From Pararge aegeria (lineage: Eukaryota > Arthropoda > Insecta > Lepidoptera > Nymphalidae), in the NCBI RefSeq assembly GCF_905163445.1, contig NC_053182.1:7192001-7256000 (forward strand): a stretch of 64,000 nt of DNA, read 5' to 3'. Position numbers and translations under genes: made by a program. Positions 20,501 through 33,377 of this stretch are shown here, in pieces. The notes under the pieces were generated by a model. It saw only the letters and a program-made list of their open reading frames with translations. It searched no databases and was not told where the DNA came from. Each line of letters opens with the position of its first letter. Position 1 is the first letter of the stretch.

Positions 20501-23500
20501 TGTGTTTTACTTTTAATAAAATAAGTCATAAACACACAACACAGAGTTTAAATCTAAATCATTAACAACCCATTTTATGCCTAAGTAGGTAGTTAACTTT
20601 TGAAATTATATAATAGTAAATTAAATTTTAATAATTAATAGATTTAAAAGTAAAGCTAGCAATTTTTTTTTCAAATAATCTTATGTCATTTAAAAAAAAT
20701 ATAATTATACAATATAAACCTTAAAATATCATCTAATAAACAAATGATGATGGTTAGATTATATTATACAGTCCACTGCTGGACTAAGAGTCCCAACGGG
20801 AGGATTTGCCTATAATCACCACACAAGGCAGACAAGTTGGTAATCACAGTAGACAATAGTTGAAGAGCAGACAACCCTGCTCCCCATTTTCAGTTAAATT
20901 CCCTTAGTCGCCTCGTACCACACCTTCAGGAAAAGGAGAGGTGGTGACAACTCTAAATCACTAGAAAACATACACATAAGAAAGTGAATATTACCCAAAG
21001 TGCATAAAACATATTGGTATAATTTGTATTTAATGTTGTCGATATTTTGAATTCATATTTAAATTATAAGACATATTACATTGTTTAAGTTATGTTATTC
21101 ACCTAAATGCTCAGAGGAGTACATTATGTTACATATTAAATATTTTCTAGGTTGGTTGGTTCTAACACAGCTCTAGGATGGATCAGCGAAGGGCGGAGGC
21201 GGGTGCCTCTGATGCCACGCGGTATCGCACAGACCATGTATACAGAATTAGCTGATAAAGCTGCAGAAGCAGTTGCCGCCGAAAACAAGGAGATTAAAAA
21301 TAGAGTGGAAAGCGAAAAATTAATTGCTCCCAAGTCAAATGAGGAAGAAATGCCTGAACCCGAAGTCAGCACTGCCGAAGGCATTTCAAGTGAAGTTATG
21401 GACGAAATGTTGTATCCTCCTATTGCAATGGAAGATCATACAACAACTGTAAGTTTATTAATTAAAGTCAACTAACTAAATGTTATTGTTAAATTAATTT
21501 ATTATTATTAAGTTAATTTCGGGATCTGAGAGGTTAACACACAAAAGAGTATAAAACACCATTTTTTTGTATCAGAAAATATATATATATATATATATAC
21601 ATATTTTTGATAATTTAACAACAAAATTTGCAAATAAACTCATTATTGTAATGGTCGTGCCCGCATGGAATGGTGCCAAGAACTTTTGTCAGCCAGGCTG
21701 AATTTTTGCGCTAAAAATCAGCTTTTCTGGCACCAGATTTTTGTATCTGTAATTCATACTTTGTCATACTTTATTTTATAAAGTATGAATTTTGTAAATA
21801 TATTACGTATTATTTGATTCGTATTAAACAGCTAATAAAAAAATTCTATATATAGATTTGGGAAACAGAACTGATTTGTCGCAAAAGAAAAATCCCTGAG
21901 AGTGGAGCCATGCCAGAGGATGCACCACCTCCTATCAAAAATATGAGAAACATACCAGTCAATACAAATCAAAAGCATCTGAATTTATCACAAGTGTATT
22001 CACGCTTTTCACAGCCAGCAACAAGTATGTATAAATTAATATTAAAAAATATATTAATTTATTTTTTCATATATTAATTCGCATCTTTACTTTGCAGGTA
22101 AAGCAACTGGTCACTCCAAACATTCTTACAATCAAGTGAGTAAAGTTTCAACTAGTAAATCGAGCCAGCCGCACGCCCCGCGCGCTTTACATAAACAACG
22201 CCCACAAAAACAGAAAGTCGCTTCCAAAGCACAAAAGAAAAATCAAGAGCCCCCTCTATCGCCCAGTAAGCAGTACCCCGGATCCTTACAGGTCGATTAC
22301 TCGGGACCGCCGGGATCTTTTCAGGCGAGCTACGCACAATCTATACTAGGTGGCAAAACGAAGGCTGACTACGCAGACGAAGTGAAACCAAATGTGTTGT
22401 CTTCACCCGGCATGGTTACGGAGTCCCCTACCATGCACCTGTTATCACAGCCCGCCACCGCGCCGCACGAGTTGGCCGATAGCGTGCCCGACGACGCACC
22501 CACGCTGCAGGCGCAGGCCGCACATCCCTCCAAACAGGTCGTCAGTGGAAAGCCATGCCATCTAATAATCAAAAAGCGTGGTGAAATCACCACTGATAAA
22601 AAAATACAAATGTCCGAATTCAAAGTTATACAAAAGCCCACCGACGATATAAAACTCATTTCGAATCGACCGTTACTCGCTTCTCCGAATACAATTCAGA
22701 GACCTGCAGGCACGCCTGGAAAACTTGTAACAACCAAAGTAATCGGCTCCCTACCAAAACCTCGAACTCCTGGCTCCACAGTCCTGCCGCCGGAGAAAAT
22801 GATCGTCGTGTCTAAAGCGTCAATAGAGAACAGGTTAACGAATTCTAGAATTGTAATCACATCTTCGGCAATAACCACACCGAGCAGAGAAAGCTCGCAA
22901 ATGACTATAAGTAGCGTATCGAATCGGAGCATCCAAACATCGGAAGCCCTTACCCCAAAGGGTATACCGGCCACCGACCTCAAAGTTTCTGCTAAGACTT
23001 TCGTTTTGAATCCGAAGTCGGGGCAGAAGATGGTAGTGGTTCCGGCTAAACCCAATAAAGAGGGCCAGGTCCCATTATTTCACTTCAAAGGTGTCCCCAC
23101 CGCTATGAAATTAGTGTCTGTCACTTCGCAATCGAATTCTCAACTTACAAAACCGACAGGTATAACTGGTGTATCGAAACCGGCCATCGTTAACGCGATA
23201 CCTTCGAATCCAAAAATTGTCGGATTAGAGCCAATAAAAACTGCTAATATGGCTGACATCGTTCCGGTTAAAGGTCTACCAACTATTTCGACTCCCAAAA
23301 TTACTAACCCTATTGTTAGACCTGTGAATACTAAAGGTAATCTAATAGTCGTACAAAAAGGCGCTACCTTAGGTAAGACGCTAACGTTTTCAAAGAATGG
23401 TAATGATGTTTCTAAAATAATAATGGGTAAGAATGTGAATAAGCTGTTACAAACGTCAAAACCAGATCAAGTAGATCCGTCCAAGACGGGAAATATTATA

Positions 23501-24604
23501 GTTTTAGAGCTCAATAATGAGCAGACCGCCCGAACTACTACTATGTCTGAGATATTAGACAGCAGAAATACAAATTCTCCGTGTATTGCTGAACAAAATA
23601 AATCATGTCCCATGCGAGAGATAACACAGGACACTCCGGTGCTGTTTGAAGCACAAATAACTCCTGAAACTTGCAACACCAGTAGCTTAGATTCTACCAC
23701 TAGTCTGCGGGAAATGGAGCATCTAGAGGAATCTAGTTTAAGCTTAATAGACAAAAGTGTAAAGGATAAATCTAGTTTTAGCAAAGGCGTTGACATTAAA
23801 GATAGTTCGAGCGTCACAGACTGGGAGATGGACTTGGACACCTCAGGAAAGAGTAAAGATGTCGACAAATTGAATTCATTGCATTTAGATCTTGGTATGT
23901 CGAGCGATAGTGAAAATGAATTCATCGTAGAAAGCCACAAGACTAAGATCCCACACTTACCTGCAGAGAGGATACAGAGCGTTACACCTACAGGTGAGTT
24001 TGAAGTCATGATGATCAACTGATACATGTGTAGAAAACATTTTGATAATAATTTTACCAAGGTTAACGGAAAAATTTATGGACTGTTTTTTTTTTAAATT
24101 TTTTATATGCTTCCATTTTTTTTTTCAGTAGATAACCTTGAAAGGTATAGCAATTCAAGTGCTCTATCCCGAACAACGAGGACACTCCTCAGTCAGCTCC
24201 AAGACGAGGGCTCTTCCAGTAATGATTCGTCGTTCGCAATCAAAGCGAAATGTTCTAAAGTAAAGGATAGCGATATAAAATTCGACAAATCCGAATCGGA
24301 AGCGCTATCCAAGGCCCGAGCGAAACTTTCAGAGAAGGTAGCGGAAGCGAGGTCGCAACAAAAACGGATAGATGTGTACAGTACGGCGATAACGACGTCC
24401 GATATCAATTTGGACTCGTTCGCGTATCTGGATGAGAGTCTCATGGCGGGAGACGACGAGTTCACGGCAGAGAGTAAGCGCGAGGTGCGCCCAAGCGATG
24501 TGCTGGCAGACCAGCTCAGCCGGCTGCTGGGCGATGACTCCGCCAACTCAGCAGACTCGCAAACTGTAAGTCAAACTTTGCCTTTACATAAAAACGAGCA
24601 ATAA
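17536..24604 (+). CDS. EMSY: EMSY-like transcriptional repressor with ENT domain
   Basis: Chromatin protein of the EMSY family; in vertebrates it binds HP1-type chromoshadow domains and works in co-repressor complexes. Exons: 17536-17596, 17738-17912, 21151-21448, 21856-22024, 22098-23993 and 24129 onward, all in phase. The ENT domain covers about residues 5-85 (TRDECRRTLRRLELEAYSSM ... NDELLATIAEQ). It is followed by the EMSY hallmark LVGSNT ... EGRRRVPLMPRGIAQT in exon 3. The 1.9-kb exon 5 encodes a long disordered, Ser/Thr/Pro/Lys-rich stretch. The start ATG at 17536 gives MWPMLLNMTRDEC, placed as in the family. After exon 6 there is a good donor at 24565/24566. Reading through it adds 12 residues and a stop at 24602-24604 (about 1024 aa); splicing would use a later exon. 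The C-terminus is therefore uncertain. Confidence 0.9.
18520..18660 (-). mobile_element. tRNA-like SINE, copy 2 (tail half only)
   Basis: Contains 'ctagccccaaagtaagcgtagcttgtgttatgggtactaagatgac' after an (AAAT)n tail, so only the 3' part is kept. It lies in the large EMSY intron 2. Confidence 0.7.
19081..19350 (-). mobile_element. tRNA-like SINE, copy 3
   Basis: Nearly full length. It runs from an (AAAT)n tail through 'gtagcttgtgtta' to the box-B-like 'gggaatcaaaccc' and 'aactgcgccaatcggc' end. More diverged than the other full copies. EMSY intron 2. Confidence 0.75.
20755..20955 (+). mobile_element. Dispersed repeat ('cagtccactgctggactaa' family)
   Basis: Contains 'tccactgctggactaagagtcccaacgggaggatttgcc', then 'cttagtcgcctcgtaccacacc'. 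Relatives occur at 43318-43470, in short form at about 60085-60110, and inverted around 7300-7450. Class unknown. EMSY intron 2. Confidence 0.5.
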
Positions 24605-26382
24605 CCTAGTTTTAAGGGCCGAGGCAGACCGCGTCTGCGTTGCAAAAATCATCCTACAATAATTTTAGTACGTTTATAATATGGACCATCGCACACCAAA
24701 AGCGGGCCGCAGCGTAAAATACTGTGGTATAACGTTTTCAATACGATGCGGCCCGCCGCGGCTGTAATGTGCGCTTACCATTAAGGCAAATTGGTAAAAT
24801 ATTTCTTTAAAATGTAATAGATCTTAACTAGAGTTCTTTTTTTGAATGTTTTAGTTGCAGAAATTGCTTTCACCCAATTACAGAAACCTCGATCGAACCT
24901 AACGTTCACTCGTAAATCGTCGTTTTCTCAGATTTAGAATGTGACATTACCAGACGACCCGCTCGTTTTAATGACAATACATTTTCCACGTCGTCCGTGT
25001 TGGAGGTTATTAGAGCGAATTTGATGCAAAAATATCATTCGTTCTTTTTGAAACAATTAACTTAATTCTGCGGCTCGTCTTGTAATGTGCGGTCAACTAA
25101 CATCTGAACTTGATAATCAATCTATATCAATAACTTCTCACTGATGAATAAAACTTAACCTTGTTTATAAGCTGGCTCTACTATTACATTTTGAACTGAA
25201 ACTTTTGGATTAGATTGATTATTGACTTCAGGTGTAAATTTATTGTGTCAGATGGGATTGTCAAAAGTCAATTGGACTAGTTGCGTTTGCATTGAAAGTA
25301 TTATTACACATGTTTTCTGTTGTCTGTAGTCTGTGATAGTTCGTAAGTTGTGAATGTACCGGTATGTACGAAAGTGATTTTTTGTGTAACAAAAGTATAT
25401 TTTTTTAACGATAAATTATCATAAGAATGAGGCTTAAATTGAAATTAAATCGTTTTTCGATAATTTGGAATACTCCTATTTTGTCAGTTGCAGCTTTAAT
25501 TATATTTTTGATGTAATTCAAATTCTTTGTTGATCGTAATAATTATTTAAAGTTGCGTTAAATAAAAAATACCGGAATGCAGTAGTAATTTATTTAGGTC
25601 AATGGTAATATAAAGTTTTTTTTAATGTTCCATGTTTTTAATTGTAGATACTTTTTTTCTGGTCCTTCATACAAACAAGTAATTATAAATTTTACTTAAC
25701 TTCTAAATGATTAAAAGGCTTTGTAATAAATTATAATATTCCATTAAAACTCGGAATATTCGTATATTTCTGAAATGAACATATCAAAACAATAACTTAC
25801 TTTCTGTGAAGGAAGTGTTTGAGCCAAGTATTAAAATCATACATATTCCCTTATACTGAAAAAACGTTCACTGCTTTCTTTTTTTATGTCAATCTATTTT
25901 GGATTCCTCTTGGATCGCGTTTTAGTAGAGTCGCGTATCTTTAGCCGTGAACAGAATCGTGAACAGAATCGAGATATAATGTGGCTGCTCGACCGGATGC
26001 AGATGGTCAAAGATAATTTGCGGACAAGAAAAGGCGGTAGAGACCAGTTACCAGCAAAATTGTGATGCTCAGAAGCATTTACATTGTCGATCTCCATTAT
26101 AAGGCGCAACCTATGGCGACATGTGCGTCTTCCATAGCCTTTGGCACCTTTAAACTCGCCAAAAAAGCGACAACCGCGAAACTCTTTTCTATTACTAATC
26201 CGCACTTGGCCAGCTTGGCCGACTATGGCCTAAAGAGATCCTTCTGAGAGTAATTAACACACTGGCTGTCCCTATACCAATGACAGCTTAAATATTGTAC
26301 CGTGAGAACTAATAATATAAGGGTTTTTAGTAATACAAATTTTAGTTCCATCGACATTCGTATTACAGTGTCTCATTTACAG

Positions 26383-26526
26383 CGCCAATCAACAGGAGAC
26401 AAAAGTTTGCCTCGAGATGCCTTAAAGTTCCTCACTTTGATGACACCTACGGTCGAGGCAGGGTCTAAACATGCGATGCTGTGGCTCGAGCCGATGTTGC
26501 CTCTAGTAGATACGAAGCTTAGTTAG
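26383..26526 (+). CDS. Candidate alternative last exon of EMSY
   Basis: An acceptor ('tctcatttacag') ends at 26382. The frame that follows is open for 47 codons (RQSTGDKSLPRDALKFLTLM ... LVDTKLS) to a TAG. Its phase 0 matches the donor at 24565, so splicing would give a protein of about 1059 residues. I do not recognise the peptide. The opposite strand is also open here, and the surrounding 25.9-26.5 kb could be a transposon remnant, so the call rests on phase and splice sites only. Confidence 0.3.
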   Translation, partial: RQSTGDKSLPRDALKFLTLMTPTVEAGSKHAMLWLEPMLPLVDTKLS

Positions 26527-29500
26527 TTTTTTCTTGAATATTAATTTACGTAAGGTTTCATTGTTTGTTTACATTTAGAACCGCTTAATTGTTGTGCAAA
26601 GCACGTTGTATACTCGTTGTTGTAAGTTTGGTTTTAATTATTATTAGTATTCAAAATATACTATGAAAATATCAATAACAATTAGCACGTAGAATTATTG
26701 GGGGATCTTACTCATTACCCAGTGGCTTCAGGCTAGGCATATTCAGGCTTTGGCATATGGAATGATTTTGATCTATGGTTTAAGCAAAATATTTAGAGAT
26801 TCATATACATACAGTGTTTTGAACCAAGAATACTAAACGATTGGCTAGAATTGCTCAATTTACATTATTAATGTGTGTGTTATCTATTTTTGTACGATGA
26901 ATTTCAGTCATATCTTTTGACTTATTTAAAAAGTTATATTTATAATAACATGCTTGTAATATAATTGGCGAAGTATATAGAATGATTGGATCGATGAGAA
27001 TAAATTAGGGCGTGTGGTTTGCTTTTTAACCAGTTTATGCCACATATTCCATTGCACTGTACTTTCAAGTTAAAGCATGGCAGATTGATGTTAACAATCT
27101 AGTATGGAGTTGGCAAGTTAATACGCTTTTTAGTCGATTTAAATATATGTATTGCGGGTAGACGAACAAGCAAACTAATGGTAAGTTGTCACCGTCGCAC
27201 GTCGCCCTTTTTTATTAACACTGGAGTAGCCATCAGTGCGGTGCGTGGCTTTTAAGGAATTCGTTTGTCCTTAAAAATCTCAATGCGTATTTTTTAAGGA
27301 ACGTCGTAGACACACAATTTACGAGTCCTTTCAAATTGGTAGTTTTAAGTTTGGTCCGCTGCGTAGTATACTGCAAAGTTATACTGCGGTCTCTGAGCAA
27401 TAACCGATGCCTTACTCAATTTAAAGTAAGTTGTTATATTAATTGTTGTAACGGGAATAAAACATTTTGCGAACAAGAATATTATAATGATGTTAATATT
27501 TTTAGACGTCTAAATTTCATACATCTGCTGCAAACATAAAAAGCCGCCAAATGATATCGCAACTTTTTGTAATTTAACATAGGTATATCTATGTTTTTAC
27601 TTATTTTTGATTGTCATGAGAATTACTTTTAATGACAAATTCAAGCTTATATCCCAGCTAATACCTTACCTTGTCAGTTTCTACCGCTTATGCGGGCGCA
27701 TGCTTTCTCTAGAATTCCCACTAACTCTTCGACCACAGTTAATTGTAATATTTAAGGTTCAACAGGCATAATTTACCACAATATAAATAGTCCCGATTTT
27801 ATAAGAACATACTAAATATATTTCATCATAGTACCTATATGCATAAAACGCACGGTATATTTTTTATCTTCGATCATCATATGACTAAATTTTAAACAAA
27901 CAAAGTACCCGAATAGGTTTAAATGTTAAGAATAAAAAGGGGTTAAATTTGCAATGTTTCCATTGTATATTAACTGTTGCACTAAACTTAAGGCAGACAA
28001 TTACATAATCTCTATATTAGTCGAAACAATGGTCTATTACGAATGCTTTGACGAAATAGTAATTAAACCTTGTACCTAGTTTCGTTGTAAAGAAAATATA
28101 CTGTGCGTTCAATTATCTTAGTTTTATTAATTTATGTTTATTCATTAAGTGTTGTGACGATATAGATTTTCAATTAGTTATCCCGAAATGTTAAATTGAA
28201 ATATTATAATATAACGCACAAAAGCAATATATATTTATGTCTTATAGAACTTAATATATTATAGTTCAAATATTGTGTATAGCAATCTTTTAGCCCTAAT
28301 TATATATTGAGTAACAAACTAAATAACACACTATGATGCGACCAGCTTATCTGTAAAGCAGCAAAAAGCAAAACATTTTCTGCACGTAACGACGTTTTTT
28401 GTAGTCACTTTGTTATCAAAGTTCCTTATAAGTTGACTATAAAGTCAACCCTGCAATTTTGGCATAAAACAGGATGTCGAATGAGTTGTATCTTTACCAA
28501 ACGGTACCATCCTGTTATTATCCTTAAGTAGAAAGTTATTAATGTTAATAAGAAACGGAAAAGGTCCCAATATAAAACCCCCAGGGACCCCTATTTGTTT
28601 TTACTTAAACTATTAATACCGTTTGTGTTCTTTTGAATTATATTTTTTAAATAGTAAACTCTATACTCTTCTGACCAAAAAACAATTCATGTTGAACGCA
28701 ATCAAACGCTTTCAACAAATCATCAGTGTGTGTGATGGTGATATCCGTCAAGCTTCAAATATTTCGCATTTATCAACAAAATTATTACAGAAGCTAATAG
28801 CTGCGCTTCTATATATCCAAATATGCAGATAATTATTATAATGAAAATGGCTCAGTAATTGATTTAATATAAGTTTATTGAAACTATGTGGTTAGTCTTG
28901 AACTATTCCCTGAATTGCGCCACGCCATCTATCTAAGGTTAAAACAATCGAACCCTCTTTGCAAACTATCATTTCATTATTGGTCTACAGCCGAAATCCG
29001 AATCAATTGCACTATCTGTATCCTTAATTAAGAAGGCAAAATACGTACAGCCGAAACTCTTCTCTTGTACTGCACCTCTGAAAAGACAAACTGGGGTTCA
29101 TAGACAGGCAGACGATTGTTTTGTACTCAAATGAAAGAGCTGTTTATCTGAAAATTCAATGCACAGATAAGTTGGTGGCAATTTTAGTCTGTAGTGGAAA
29201 AACTGAACCAAAAATTATCATGACTGAAAATCAAGCCATTCTTTTCTAATAACACCAGTGTGAAAAGCATGGAGCTATTTTAGGTCTACAATCTTAGGAT
29301 AATAGTTTAGTTTGTAGATCATGTGTACAATATATGAGATGAATGGCGTTCCATGCAAAGTTTGGCTCGAGGAATAAAACCTAAAGCTGCCTTATAATGT
29401 CAATTCTTTATTAAGACCGAGTCAAATGTTTCTTAATTCAAATAGGTTATTAAAAGGTTCGTTTGATGTCAAAATTAATCTGATCAAGTGCTTGTTTCGC

Positions 29501-30223
29501 GCGTGAAATATTCCGTATTATTAATATATTTTTGTTGCCCGTAGGAATATAAATTAAAATTTGTTTTTGTGTAACTGATAAAATGCTAAATTAAAGATTC
29601 TAACATCCTGTCTACCTTTAAAACAAGAGTGTATAGACATCTTATAAGCGCATTTTACTCTCCATGAGGTAAAGCGCCAGTCTATTTCTTTTTTTCCTAA
29701 ATAAGAAATAGTTTCTAGTGAGAAAGTACTTATGTATATAATTTGTGTTTCCACAGCTTGTCTTTTGGTTCTAAATAAATATATTTTTTTTTGTTATTGT
29801 TTTGAATTGGCCCTTATATAGCTCAACTTCATTTCATACGTCAAATTCGCCTGGCAAAAGTTTTGAATCTTCTAACACCCGTTGCAATCCTCGAAGTTTA
29901 GAGAAAGTTTCTTCGCGAATATTAAACCCTTAAGTATAACCTACCTTTAAAAAAGCCATTTATAGGTATATTTGAATTGAGAATGTTTTGGTTGACCAGG
30001 CCTAATTTCGTCCATCTCCTCTCGACATTATTGGTATGAAATATTCTAGCCAAAGCACGGTATAGCAATCATAAAATAACTTCCGTATTAAAAAAAGGGA
30101 AGTCGTTACGTGAGGCGTGACAGCCAAACAACGATCGTAAAGGGGGGCTACGTTATCGGTCTAATATTCTATTCATGCACTCGCATAGTATCTGCTATTG
30201 GCGATGTATACTTGGCCTTATTA

Positions 30224-30269
30224 GTAACCAAACAAATAAAAACGCTACCGTTTTTATTTGTTGGGTTAC
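30224..30269. repeat. Hairpin, 21-bp arms with one mismatch
   Basis: Arms 30224-30244 (gtaaccaaacaaataaaaacg) and 30249-30269, with a 4-nt loop 'ctac' and one mismatch. Not inside any recognised element. Confidence 0.8.
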
Positions 30270-33200
30270 TACTTTATCGTATAACTAAACAAGTGAGCTA
30301 ACGGTATCGCGACCAAAACCTTTTATGGGCTCATTGATGAGACGTACTATTTAGTTAAATATGTCGCGATAGCCCAAGACTTAAACAAAGGATTTAACTT
30401 TTTATGAATAAATAAATAAGTTATACGTTAAAGTAGGTCATAGTTTGAACGGCAATTTTTAAGAATCTTTAGAGCTACAAAATGTCAAATTATAATGAGA
30501 CCAAATTAATTATGTATTTGCCCTACTATATGATAGCTGTACTGTCGCAATAGTATACTTTTCACTACTTAATTAAACCTTTAGTCCGTTAAACTTTAAA
30601 GTAATAGAAAAATATTGTACATATGCCTTCGTAATAAATTTTATTGGTGCATTATTTGTTTTGATAAGATATTTAGTTAGCTACTTAATACGGATTGTAT
30701 TGCAATATAGGGGTTATTTTTTTAAGTTTATATAGCTAGCTATACTTGGCAACCCAACTATCATAAAGTTAACAATAAAACTGGTTAAAATGTTATAATA
30801 ACAGTGTAGAGCCTTTAAAACGGATTAAAAGCTATGTGCGCTTGTGGTTACTCTACCACCGGAAGGTTTATTCTACTTGGCGAGAATAAGCAAGAAACTT
30901 AACAGTTGCTGATTAAGTTTACAAAAAAACTAATAATTACTGCGTTCAATTACCCAAAACGAAATCTGTTCATCTGGTTTCCATTTAATACAAGTTTTTG
31001 GTTATTTTGTATCGTCAAAAGAGCGCATTTGCATTAAATGAGAATTATAAATTAAAAATTGAGATTGGTTCATATGCATGACATTAAAATTAGGGCACTG
31101 GAAATAAAACTCTTTACATTAGGTAGCACATAGCTTCGAATTAATTAAATTTTTCATTAGACTACAATTTAGCCCTGACTGAAATCTCATCTGATATTAA
31201 AGAGATGAATTTAGGATGGTAGCGGGCTAACCTGCTAGGGAGGTGGGAATTATATTAAACCCGTATCGCCGATTGATTTCTACGTGGCATTGTACCGGAA
31301 CGCTGAATAACTGCGGCGATCTTAACTAACAAGAGGCCCTGATACATCGCGTACTAACCGGTTAATATCCGAATGTATAAATATATATTCGCTTAGAAAC
31401 TATTCGACAGCGCGTTCTGACCGGTTAACGTCGTACCTAATATCAGTGTCATTACGTACTCTTACAAAGATCACAGCTAAAGTAGCAGTCACAGAATAAA
31501 ATATTTCCTTCATAACTAAATTGTTTCGGTTAAATGAATATTAAAAACACTTAAGTTTTGTTTGTTGTGGTAAGTGGCAATGGTACATTATTGGAGATGA
31601 ACGTTACATTCTAAAGAAATAGTGCCATGAATATAGTTAATGTTCAATATGTGACAAATTTTGTACATAGTTATATTGTTTATATTGATATATCATCGAC
31701 TGGTGCCAGCTGAACGATGTGTTAGACTATTTGTACAATAGTAAATAATTTAAAAATAAGTAATTTTATTGAACGCATTTTTAAATGTGTAAAGCGGAGG
31801 CCAGATTTTGACGTCCTCTTTGCGTTTATATTGGCGTGCGAATTTGCGTCCTGTAAAACCAATCACAGCACTTGCTTAGGCCAGCTCATGTTGTTCCCTG
31901 GACGCATATTTACATGCCATCGCGGACGCAAATTGGATACCTTTATTTTCGCCTTCTCTTAATATTTACGAACGTTTTACATAAAGTTAGACTAAGTAAT
32001 ATGTTAAAGATACATTTTATAAATCAATGCAGGCTAATAATATAACGATTGTTATTTAATTAATTAAATTGTTAAAAACTGGGTCTCCACCATATGAATT
32101 AGAAATAAGTAACATAAAATTAAAGATTTATTAGAAATAGTTTTGATTATTGATCTGCATCAATTCTAAAATGTAGGATAACATTGTTTGTGAGCTGTAA
32201 ATAGTTGCGTAGACTTTAGTTTCGTTTTAGAATCATCGCAAATGTGTTATTACGATTTGTGTTTTCGCATTAAGTTTATTTTATTTACTTATATTGAAAA
32301 TAAACAGTTAATTAACATGCATTTTTTTATTACAACTAACGAAAATAATTTACCACTTTTTTGAACATTAGAACGAATGTTTAGGGCACACTAAACCACG
32401 CAGACGTTAGAAATTATGATGAAGAGCAAGGACGGGACCATTAGTTAGTAGGTGTGGCCCGCGTTTTATGTTGGCGATATTAAGAGACGGTGAATTTATT
32501 GACATTCATTTATTAGCCAACCGTATGGTGTGGTGGTAGTATTTATATTCTCTGTAATCGCGGTGGCTATACTTAAAAGTAGTGTTTATATTCTTATTGC
32601 GTCTTTTAGCAACATGTGGTACAAAGAAAATGTACTTTACTTACTCAGGTATTAAAAAATAAAAAAAAAACAACATGAACAGCATTATATTTATATTCAA
32701 ATACATTATACAATATCAAATGGCAAATAAATAATCGTTAATTTAAAACAGCTAGATAATGTTTTAAGAGTAAGCATTTATAAAACGGTTTTTTTCGGTC
32801 GACCGTAACGACTTGAATTTCGTAATATAAAAGCAATAAAAAAACAGCAGCCAATAAGAAATTCGTTATTCTTAAACTAATTCATACGTTTAAAATTAAC
32901 GCACATGGATAACTAAACAACATTTTTTATTTGTATCTAGCTATGGTTCGTGTAGCGTGAATTAAAACGTAACACATTTAATTGCACTGAGTAATGATGG
33001 GCGCCAATATATGAAGTATTTCGATTGAAGAATTTAACGGTTTTAGACGGTTAGAAAAATATTTGAAACAATATTTCAATAGCTCTCCTTCCATATTTAA
33101 CATTTGGCAGTAAACGTCAAACTTGACATCATAAATGCACTTGGTGTTGCTATTTAGAAAAACCAAATTACCCTTAAATCAAAGTTATATACGGAGATAT

Positions 33201-33377
33201 ATTGAATAAATAATAATATACTTTTTTTTATACATGGTACTTAGTAATAGCCAATGCGTTTTAAATTTTTGGACCTTTGTATAAAATTGTATCTACGGTT
33301 ATTTACTATATTCTTAAACAATTATTGTATATTATTTCACTCTTTAGGCGTATAATTATATACATTTGATATGTCGT

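Larger units (their letters stand above)
24605..33377. other. Long AT-rich region without a convincing gene
   Basis: About 8.8 kb between EMSY and the GOT2 stop codon. Only short open frames are present, none with a recognisable domain. It holds a candidate last EMSY exon (26383-26526), a near-perfect hairpin (30224-30269), and a dispersed repeat copy at about 31190-31330 ('ggatggtagcgggctaacctg', 'cattgtaccggaacgctgaataac'). Part of it may be a long EMSY 3' UTR. 24620-24790 is locally GC-richer and could not be assigned. Confidence 0.5.

Noticed and set aside
22152..24546. Several long minus-strand open frames opposite EMSY
   Set aside because: They lie on the complement of the large EMSY exons, which have strong family support and consistent splice phases. 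The antisense products have no recognisable features.
25894..26205. Minus-strand frame with an Arg-rich peptide
   Set aside because: No start context, splice partner or known domain. It may be a transposon relic, but nothing in the sequence proves it.
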